This document shows, in pieces, positions 6,170-11,884 of a stretch of 13,492 nt of DNA; positions within the stretch are counted from its first letter, which is position 1; each line of letters starts with the position of its first letter. The notes under the pieces are model-generated. The model saw only the letters and a list, made by a program, of their open reading frames with translations, made no database searches and was not told where the DNA came from. This stretch comes from Deltaproteobacteria bacterium (GTDB lineage Bacteria; Desulfobacterota_B; Binatia; UBA9968): contig VBKY01000002.1 of NCBI GenBank assembly GCA_005879255.1, forward strand, positions 1 through 13,492, in the 5' to 3' direction. The position numbers and the translations under genes are program-made.

Positions 6170-7300
6170 CTATTTTGTCGTGCTCGCCTTGGGAAAACCG
6201 TACGCTTCCACTATTTTTCCCATCCACTGATCTATTATTGCATTGTTTTCCCAGCTTATTACAGACAACTTCTTGCCTCTCACCGCCCGCTCTGCGGCGG
6301 AGTCTTTGCTGTAAACCGAGGCAACCAAGGGTTCATACTTGTCGATGAGCTTTTGCGCTTCCGCGCCAGCCATGAACTCCAACCACAATAAGGCTGCGTG
6401 CGGATTCCGGGCAGTCGCCAATATTCCTTGTTCTATGGTGATTCTGAGAGGAACGGGCTCCAAAACGACAAATTGCATGACTCCCAGAGGATCCTTCTCT
6501 TGATACCCTTTGACGCCGCCATAGTTGGGGCCGAAGTAAGCAGGAGTTTCTCCTGCACCTACAGTTGTGAGAACACGGGCTGAGCTGCCTTGGATCCAAA
6601 TCGGCTGTTGGGCGGCTATTTTACGAGCATAGTCGAGCGTCTTTTCTAAACCCCACGCCGGAACCAGCGCGGCGACCTCGAGCGGATTGACATCGATAGC
6701 GAACTTTCTTCCCTTCCATTCCGGCTTCAAGGGATCCTCCCAACTCTTGGGAACCTGCGCCGGAGCGACGAGATTCTTGTTATAAGCGAAAACGTGAAAC
6801 CGGGTGAGCAACGCGACGAAATTCCGGTTTTTGGGGTCGATCATTTGGCGCGGAATCTCCAGGATCCCATGCTCGACCATGCCCAAGATGTCGACTTTCG
6901 AAAGATAGGGGGCCAATTCAGTGTGATACCCTGTGGGCGGCCGCACAACGTCCCAGTCCTTAGCGACGCCGGCCTTTATTTCCAAAAGGAGTTTTTGAGC
7001 ATCACCTAATCCCGACAGAGTTTCTGCATGGATGTCGATAAAGGGATACCTTTTTCTAAAGGCTTCCGCGGTTGCCTGCACAGATCGGGTGACGCCAGCG
7101 ACAACGCGTAACTTTCCTTCTTGTTTGGCCTTGCTCAGGATCTCGTCATGGTTCGTGAAAAAGACGTAACCCTTAGCCTCCGCTTCCTGTTTCGCTTTCA
7201 ACAACGCAGGAGTCGGCGACGCGCTGAAGGCAAACGTGTTCAACAAACAGGACCCCAGGATCAGAGATAACGCAACTCTTTCAAAAAATCGGATCTTCAG
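6170..7300 (-). CDS. Extracellular solute-binding protein, Fe3+/2-aminoethylphosphonate type
   Basis: This is a type II periplasmic binding protein like those of Fe3+ and phosphonate ABC importers (SBP_bac families). It shows GKLRVVAGVTRSVQATAEAFRKRYP near the start of the mature domain, KSWEDPLKPEWKGRKFAID in the middle, and NPHAALLWLEFMAGAEAQK then VISWENN in the C-terminal lobe. The first ATG-like in-frame start (TTG at 7246) gives a protein with half a signal peptide. Extending to a CTG at 7300 gives a complete one (KIRFFERVALSLILGSC then LLNTFAFSAS). GGAG lies six bases ahead of the CTG, and the frame is closed by a stop two codons upstream. I therefore propose 376 residues with a CTG start. 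Cys18 (LGSC) could be a lipobox, or signal peptidase I could cut near AFS/SAS. No permease or ATPase genes adjoin it. Confidence 0.88.
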   Translation of the reverse strand: MKIRFFERVALSLILGSCLLNTFAFSASPTPALLKAKQEAEAKGYVFFTNHDEILSKAKQEGKLRVVAGVTRSVQATAEAFRKRYPFIDIHAETLSGLGDAQKLLLEIKAGVAKDWDVVRPPTGYHTELAPYLSKVDILGMVEHGILEIPRQMIDPKNRNFVALLTRFHVFAYNKNLVAPAQVPKSWEDPLKPEWKGRKFAIDVNPLEVAALVPAWGLEKTLDYARKIAAQQPIWIQGSSARVLTTVGAGETPAYFGPNYGGVKGYQEKDPLGVMQFVVLEPVPLRITIEQGILATARNPHAALLWLEFMAGAEAQKLIDKYEPLVASVYSKDSAAERAVRGKKLSVISWENNAIIDQWMGKIVEAYGFPKASTTK

Positions 7301-7306
7301 AGCTTA

Positions 7307-7312
7307 CTCCAC
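7307..7312 (-). promoter_or_regulatory. Ribosome-binding site supporting a CTG start
   Basis: On the minus strand GTGGAG (7312-7307) ends six bases before the CTG at 7300-7298. It decides the start of the binding-protein gene in favour of the form with an intact signal peptide. Confidence 0.5.
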
Positions 7313-7337
7313 TTCGGATGATCGAGAAGCCGGGACA

Positions 7338-7354
7338 TATCACAGTACGTGATA
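7338..7354. promoter_or_regulatory. Operator-like palindrome TATCAC-N5-GTGATA
   Basis: A perfect six-base inverted repeat with a five-base spacer lies 38 bases upstream of the CTG start of the solute-binding protein. Its size and position fit a dimeric repressor site. No regulator gene is present in the window, and the binding factor cannot be named. Confidence 0.35.
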
Positions 7355-7396
7355 AACGGATAACAGGTCAGCACTTCATTCTTGAAATGAGAACGT

Positions 7397-7473
7397 GGGG
7401 TCAGAGCGCCGGGTTAGACTTTTACTACAATCTGAAAAGAAAGTCTGGAAAGAAAAGTCTGACGCTTCTCCCC
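7397..7473. repeat. REPIN-like inverted pair of GGGGTCAGACTTTT elements
   Basis: The left arm has GGGGTCAGA (7397-7405) and GTTAGACTTTT (7413-7423). The right arm has AAAAGTCTGAC (7453-7463) and then CCCC (7470-7473). The 11-base arms pair with one mismatch and the outer GGGG/CCCC also face each other. Two REP-type units in opposite orientation within about 80 bases resemble a REPIN, as mobilised by RAYT transposases. Confidence 0.5.
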
Positions 7474-7865
7474 TTCTGTCAATTTCGGAGAGCAAACCGA
7501 TCCCATGCGATCAGTTCTGTGATGAACTGTTGAGACCGTAAAATAGAAAAACAGCTGTCAGGCTCAGGGTCGAGAAATCCGTTCAGATTATCAAGATTGA
7601 AAGGCCTGTCTCCGATCTTCCTGACAGCACAAAAGAACTAAAGACAAGTTTAATGAGTTGGCGAAGAATCAGTGAGTCGGCCTTCGGGCTAAATTCGTAA
7701 CGCGTTGCCAATAACGAGAAACACCTTGGCGAAACAGAAACGCTCCGCGTCTCGAAATTCCCCACCCGTAAGACTCTTGGCGCAATCCGATCTCGCAATA
7801 ATCTTCCGACACGCTGGGATAGGGCTTTAGACTTATCGCAACGCTAGACGATCACGTTTGCAACC
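7474..7865. other. Intergenic stretch with no supported gene
   Basis: Small open frames on both strands here have no recognisable domain or ribosome-binding site. No tRNA-like cloverleaf or terminator is visible. The stretch leads into an amidohydrolase relic, so it is probably decayed former coding sequence and repeats. Confidence 0.5.
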
Positions 7866-7991
7866 TTAGAGCCCGTAAAAGCGCGCCGTGTTATCAACGA
7901 GCAGCTTTCGCTTGCTCTCCTCGCTGATATCGTCTCGTTTGAGGAAGACGTCGACCGCGCCGTAGAGGCGGTCTCCGGATATCCGAGCCAT
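7866..7991 (-). pseudogene. C-terminal remnant of a third amidohydrolase
   Basis: The last 41 codons of an amidohydrolase-2 gene survive on the minus strand, ending ESKRKLLVDNTARFYGL and a TAA. The two intact paralogues in this window end KRKILSDNPRRFYGI and KRKILWDNAIKLYG. The preceding RLYGAVDVFLKRDDIS also fits the region after the catalytic aspartate. Upstream sequence no longer encodes the Asp motif or barrel strands in any frame, so the gene is truncated. The ATG at the start of the fragment is probably internal to the old gene. Confidence 0.72.
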
Positions 7992-8163
7992 AGTGTGGAG
8001 ATTGGAGATTGGGGGACGTTGTTGATTAAATGGACAAGCTCTTCTACCCGAACGTTCATCGGAATATTTTCCACCCTCTGACAGTCATTCGTCCACTCAG
8101 TTAACAACACACTGTAAAGACACAGGCCCACGTCTGGCACCTCACTCGTCCACGTAGGAGGCA

Positions 8164-8217
8164 GTTCCAGTCGTTCCAGCCGTTCAACCGCTACGCTCAG
8201 TTCAACACGTTCAGGAA
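8164..8217. repeat. 9-nt periodic GTTC(C/A)Annn array D
   Basis: GTTCCA at 8164 and 8173 and GTTCAA at 8182 are followed by the irregular unit CTACGCTCA at 8191, then GTTCAA at 8200 and GTTCAG at 8209. Spacing is nine bases throughout. The stretch GTTCAACCGCTACGCTCA is identical to that in array B at 3913-3930. Confidence 0.75.
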
Positions 8218-8341
8218 GATAGCGATCGGAAGCTTTATTTGCCTCCGAAGCACGACCGGCGCTGTTGTCTGCACTGATTATTCGAGGCCAAGAAGCGCTT
8301 CGGTCTGTCGGTGTTCAAGTAATTGGGTGGGCTGGCTCGTA

Positions 8342-8653
8342 CTAACTGTCAGCCCTAGACCTGATATAGGCCCATAGCTGATCTATCTCTTCGGGACTGA
8401 GCATGCCGCTCCATGGCGGCATCTGGCCTTTGCCGTCGTTCACCGCTTTGTCGAAGCGCTCGCGTTCGTCCGGACGGAGTTTCAGAAGATCGAACGCGCC
8501 TCCGGTAGCACGCAGACGCTCGCCGTGGCAGACGGCGCAACGCTCCGCGTAGACTTCGGTTCCCGCTGCGATCTTGGCGCGGTCTTGCGCCAGCGCGGCC
8601 GATACGACCACGAGTGCGCCGACAATAAGGCCTGCTCGCAGACTATTTCGCAT
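8342..8653 (-). CDS. Small periplasmic class I c-type cytochrome
   Basis: The 103-residue product starts with a signal peptide (hydrophobic GLIVGALVVVSAALA, predicted cleavage after Ala22, ALA-Q). Heme is attached through CAVCH at residues 39-43, with GQMPPW supplying a probable axial Met78. The C-terminal LSPEEIDQLWAYIRSRA helix is typical of single-heme cytochromes that pair with PQQ alcohol dehydrogenases. It lies 77 bases downstream of the PQQ dehydrogenase gene on the same strand, so the natural reading is that it takes electrons from that enzyme and passes them to the respiratory chain (a XoxG- or PedF-like role, by context). No clear Shine-Dalgarno precedes the ATG. No other in-frame start gives the signal peptide. 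Confidence 0.93.
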   Translation of the reverse strand: MRNSLRAGLIVGALVVVSAALAQDRAKIAAGTEVYAERCAVCHGERLRATGGAFDLLKLRPDERERFDKAVNDGKGQMPPWSGMLSPEEIDQLWAYIRSRADS

Positions 8654-8730
8654 GAACGAATTCTGCGTCTGAACCTGTTGTCCGTGTGCTTTCGCGCGAA
8701 ACTACCACGCGCCGAGTCGGATCGATCGCA

Positions 8731-10497
8731 TTACGGCAACGCGAACACAACGACAGAATTATGGCCGCGTATCGCCTTGGGCATCGCCTCTTTAGTGAGG
8801 TTGAGCGGCCCGGAAGTCACCGACTGCCCCTCGCCGGTGTTGACCAGGAGGTATTGCTTGCCGTTCACGGCATAAGTGATGGTGCTCGTCATCACCATGC
8901 CGCCGACGACGGATTCCCAGAGTATTTTGCCCGTGTCAGCGTCAAACGCCCGGAAGCGCCGATTGAGATCGCCCCAGAACACCAGGTCGCCGGCGGTGGT
9001 CAGTGCCGATCCGTTGGCCGGTTGTGGTTGTGAATGAAGCACTCGCATCTCGCCGGTCGAAAGATTGATCTTGGCCAGGTTCATGAATTTGTTAGGATCG
9101 ATGCCGGGGCGCATGACGCCGCCCCGCGGTCCCCAGCCGGCCTTGGTCTTGAGATTCGCGGTCATGGTAAGGCACTGGTCCTGGAAGGGAACGTACAAGG
9201 AGTTGTTCTTGGGACTATAGGCGATCGACCAGAGTCCACGTGTGTTGTGGTAACAGCCGAGGATTTTGTCGCCGTCTTTTTTGAACAGCTTGTCCGGATT
9301 GACCCGCGTCTGGCCAGTCTCCAGGTCGATGTGGTTCATGTTGATGTTGGGGTCGTCGTACGGGAACGGGTTTGCCCACAGGAACTTGCCGGATTCCTGG
9401 TCGACCACGAACATGCCGCCGCCCTCGCCGACCGTCACAACCAAATCGCGTTCTTGGTTGCGCGGTACGGCGTGAGCAATCCATTTGACGTGCTTGGGAT
9501 CAGGGTTGACGCGCGCGCGTACGAGAATGCGCTCCTGGTTGTGGTCCGCGTCCCAGTCATCGCCCGGCAATTCCTGGTAATACCACGCGAGCTTTCCGGT
9601 GCTGATATCGAGCGCGAGGGTTGAGTTGCTGTAGAGGTTCACCGGCGCCGTAAACGGCACCGCGTCGTGGCGGCCGTGACGCGTCAGCCGCGTGTACGGA
9701 TTCGGATTGGCGACGCCCCAATAGATGAGCTTGCGCTTCGGATCGTAGGAGCCTGGCAAACCCCAAGGACCGGCCGCGCGTTGGTCCACCGGCATGTCGG
9801 CCCAGGTATCGCCGCCGGGTTCGCCCGGCGCGGCGGTAACGTAGAATTTCCAAACTTCCTTGCCGGTCTTGGCGTCGTGCGCGGCGATGAAGCAGTTCTC
9901 GCGCTTGGCCATTTCGCAGGTCCGGCTGGTAATTACTTTACCGTCGGCGACGAGCATGCCGCCCGCCGTCTGCCCGCCGTGGTCGACCTTGGTCTCCCAA
10001 CGGACTGCCCCGGTCTTGGCATCGAGGGCGATCAGCACGCCGTCCGGCGCGGCAAAATAGATCATGTCTTCGTAGATGCCGATATTCTTGTTACGCGCCG
10101 CCTGCGGATTGACACCCTTGGGGTAGTCGCGCTGGTACTCCCAAATCAGGTCGCCGTTGGTGCCGTCGACCGCCTGCACAGACGCGCCGGGCACATACAT
10201 ATAGATGATGCCGCGATAGACGATTGGCGTGGTTTCCTGGGTGCCAGCCGGCAGACCGCGCGTCCAGGCCATACGGAGCTGCCCGACGTTGTTCTTGTTG
10301 ATCTGGTTGAGTGGGCTGAAGCGGTGTTGGTTGAACGTGCGATTGATCATCAGCCAGTCCGCTGGATCGGGATTGGTCAACACCGATTCGGTAACCGGCT
10401 TGAACTCTGGCACCTGTGATAACAGCGACGGTGTAAACGGCGCTGCCGTGAAGATGCCGAGGATTACGGCGCCAACGCCGTATCGAGCCTTGATCAT
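8731..10497 (-). CDS. PQQ-dependent alcohol dehydrogenase, lanthanide-type active site
   Basis: This 588-residue periplasmic quinoprotein belongs to the methanol/ethanol dehydrogenase family and has an eight-bladed propeller. A signal peptide covers about residues 1-27. W-motif repeats such as GVLIALDAKTGAVRWETKV (about 153-171) and FIAAHDAKTGKEVWKF (203-218) are clear. Probable metal and catalytic ligands are Glu195, Asn264 (GVANPNPY), Asp316 and Asp318 in DDWDAD. The Asp two residues after the catalytic Asp is the marker of lanthanide-dependent (XoxF/ExaF-like) enzymes. The vicinal Cys-Cys of most family members aligns with Ala133-Ala134, while Cys194 and Cys202 could form another disulfide. 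Substrate is not certain (methanol, ethanol or a larger alcohol). An in-frame start at 10551 exists, but ATG 10497 has AAGGAGG (10504-10510) at ideal distance. The cytochrome gene follows. No PQQ biosynthesis genes are present here. Confidence 0.95.
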   Translation of the reverse strand: MIKARYGVGAVILGIFTAAPFTPSLLSQVPEFKPVTESVLTNPDPADWLMINRTFNQHRFSPLNQINKNNVGQLRMAWTRGLPAGTQETTPIVYRGIIYMYVPGASVQAVDGTNGDLIWEYQRDYPKGVNPQAARNKNIGIYEDMIYFAAPDGVLIALDAKTGAVRWETKVDHGGQTAGGMLVADGKVITSRTCEMAKRENCFIAAHDAKTGKEVWKFYVTAAPGEPGGDTWADMPVDQRAAGPWGLPGSYDPKRKLIYWGVANPNPYTRLTRHGRHDAVPFTAPVNLYSNSTLALDISTGKLAWYYQELPGDDWDADHNQERILVRARVNPDPKHVKWIAHAVPRNQERDLVVTVGEGGGMFVVDQESGKFLWANPFPYDDPNINMNHIDLETGQTRVNPDKLFKKDGDKILGCYHNTRGLWSIAYSPKNNSLYVPFQDQCLTMTANLKTKAGWGPRGGVMRPGIDPNKFMNLAKINLSTGEMRVLHSQPQPANGSALTTAGDLVFWGDLNRRFRAFDADTGKILWESVVGGMVMTSTITYAVNGKQYLLVNTGEGQSVTSGPLNLTKEAMPKAIRGHNSVVVFALP

Positions 10498-10565
10498 GGG
10501 ACGCCTCCTTTTGGTGCTCCGATTCCGTGAACAAGAAATTTTAACCGACACTTTTCGCAGGCGGA

Positions 10566-10594
10566 GCTATAGCGCCGAAACGTTGAGCAGTCAA
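10566..10594 (-). promoter_or_regulatory. Promoter of the PQQ dehydrogenase-cytochrome operon
   Basis: On the minus strand TTGACT (10594-10589) and TATAGC (10571-10566) are separated by exactly 17 bases. The -35 matches five of six and the -10 four of six. The leader to the ATG at 10497 would be about 60 bases. The upstream in-frame start at 10551 would lie only a few bases inside the transcript, which further favours 10497. Confidence 0.55.
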
Positions 10595-10597
10595 TTG

Positions 10598-10985
10598 AAA
10601 TCACCGCTTCGGACCTGCACAACGTGCTGCTCTCGTGATCGAGGCGGATCGCGATCGCATCGCTGTTTCGACCGCACTGACTCGAACAGGGTGCGGCGTG
10701 ACCTTGCAATCGATTCCGTTTTCGGTCGATCTCGCCGATTGGGTTTCGGGGAAAATCAGAGGGTCTACCATTTCGCAGGTAGCGGGAGCGGTGGCACCGC
10801 TCGAGAGTGGGCGGCCACGTCGAATCACAATCAACTCGGCGATCCGGCCAAAGGCGCGGCTGCAATCGTCGCCATTGCGACCTAGCACAAAGCCGCCGTT
10901 ACGCGTCCAACTGGGAACCGACTCGCTGGCGAGGGTCGAAGCCAAGCTTGTCGCAGTGGCGATCGAACTCGCAAATCTAGGTGGG
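10598..10985. other. Open but unassigned stretch upstream of the dehydrogenase
   Basis: Both strands stay open for over 100 codons, and codon use does not settle the question. On the minus strand GFVLGRNGDDCSRAFGRIAEL (about 10826-10888) faintly recalls the closing strand of LamG/concanavalin-like domains, but nothing else of that domain is present and no ribosome-binding site is seen. I do not call a gene. Confidence 0.3.
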
Positions 10986-10989
10986 GCGC

Positions 10990-11007
10990 GGGGTCAGACT
11001 TTTACGA
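10990..11007. repeat. REP-like motif GGGGTCAGACTTTTACGA
   Basis: This is the longest clean copy of the dispersed motif. It shares GACTTTTAC with the copy at 7411-7425 and the GGGGTCAGAC core with 3640-3649. It stands alone, with no inverted partner within 100 bases. Confidence 0.5.
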
Positions 11008-11090
11008 CTCGACTATCTAAAATGTCAGGGCTCGCCCGGACTGCACAATCGCACCGATGCCGACAAAGACGGAATCAGTATCACGAGACG

Positions 11091-11110
11091 AAAGGCTAAT
11101 CGAGTTAGCC
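11091..11110 (-). terminator. Putative intrinsic terminator of the cupin gene
   Basis: GGCTAA-N5-TTAGCC (11094-11110) forms a six-base-pair stem 30 bases after the cupin stop codon. On the minus strand it is followed by TTT then CGTC. The short U-tract makes it a weak terminator, but the position is right. Confidence 0.4.
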
Positions 11111-11139
11111 AAGTCTTCTCTGGGGCGCTTCCGACGTAA

Positions 11140-11625
11140 CTATCCCGCCGATTCGGCGAAAAACTTGCCGGGCATCTCGATCGGCGGTAGCGATTTGTTT
11201 TCTTCCGAGCCGCCGAGAATCTCGGTGCCATCGGTCATGATCCGCATCGCCTGGCCCTTTTGCGGCCGATCCGGCGTGTAGGCGCCGAAGCGCAACACCA
11301 CCAGATTTCCCGTCCCGGTATTGAGGTAGCGGTAGTACGCGCCCTTGGGCAGCATGACGCCCTGATAGGGCTTCAACTTCATTTCGGCGCCGTTTTCGTC
11401 GAACACGCTCATCTCGCCTTCGAGGACGATAAAAGCGTGGTCTTGATTGAGATGGGTGTGGATCTCATTCTCGCCGCCTTCGGCGTTGATCTTACACGCG
11501 ATCCACATGTTCTCGGTCTTCGCCACGGTCTGCGTGATCCGCCCTTGTTTCATGTAGGGTGTTTTCAAAGAAAACTTTTGCGCTTTCGGTGTCTCGCCGC
11601 TCTTTGCTCTAGCCGTCGCTTCCAT
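11140..11625 (-). CDS. Single-domain cupin protein
   Basis: The 161-residue cytosolic protein is a cupin_2-type beta-barrel (residues about 35-115). The first cupin motif reads ENEIHTHLNQDHAFIVLEGEM (52-72), giving His56 and His58, with Asp62 or His63 where most members have Glu. The second motif reads PKGAYYRYLNTG (93-104), with Tyr98 in place of the usual last metal-ligand His. Metal binding may therefore be altered, and the protein could be a ligand-binding or isomerase/dioxygenase-like cupin. Function is not assignable. An in-frame ATG ten codons upstream exists (11655), but the ATG at 11625 is preceded by AAGGAGGAG (11629-11637) at the right distance. It is divergent from the TctC-like gene across a 259-base gap, so the two may share regulatory sequence. 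Confidence 0.92.
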   Translation of the reverse strand: MEATARAKSGETPKAQKFSLKTPYMKQGRITQTVAKTENMWIACKINAEGGENEIHTHLNQDHAFIVLEGEMSVFDENGAEMKLKPYQGVMLPKGAYYRYLNTGTGNLVVLRFGAYTPDRPQKGQAMRIMTDGTEILGGSEENKSLPPIEMPGKFFAESAG

Positions 11626-11812
11626 GATCTCCTCCTTAAGCGATTTTCGCCGCAAACTTGACTGCCAGCATCATAGTACGGTGAGACTCAAGCGATCAAG
11701 CGGTCGATTCATTGTTGACCACTAAGCAATCTTTAGTTTCCACTGCGCACAAAATCCCAAGAGTCTCGCGCAGTGTATGCGCGCGCCGCTGCTTTTTGCT
11801 CCGAGCATTCCC

Positions 11813-11841
11813 TTGACCGCTAACTACGCCCGCCCTATGAT
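11813..11841 (+). promoter_or_regulatory. Sigma70-type promoter of the TctC-like gene
   Basis: TTGACC (11813-11818) and TATGAT (11836-11841) are separated by exactly 17 bases. Each box matches the consensus at five of six positions. Transcription would begin near 11848, giving a leader of about 37 bases that carries GGAGGG at 11875-11880. This places the true start at 11885, because an in-frame ATG at 11777 lies upstream of the promoter. Confidence 0.65.
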
Positions 11842-11884
11842 CCGCGGGTGTTTCCCGTCTAACCCAGGCAGTCCGGAGGGTGCG

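Noticed and set aside
8329..8355. GGGCTG-N15-CAGCCC as terminator of the cytochrome gene
   Set aside because: It overlaps the stop codon, the loop is long and no U-run follows on the minus strand.
9034..10419. Long plus-strand open frames of 196 and 250 codons
   Set aside because: They are antisense to the PQQ dehydrogenase, have no family signature and arise from GC-rich codon positions of the real gene.
10671..10700. T-arm-like sequence with TTCGAGT on the minus strand, possible tRNA
   Set aside because: The stem has a mismatch and no matching acceptor, D or anticodon arms can be found.
11777..11884. Longer N-terminus for the TctC-like protein from an in-frame ATG at 11777
   Set aside because: The TTGACC-N17-TATGAT promoter lies downstream of that ATG. 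The ATG at 11885 has GGAGGG and begins a normal signal peptide.
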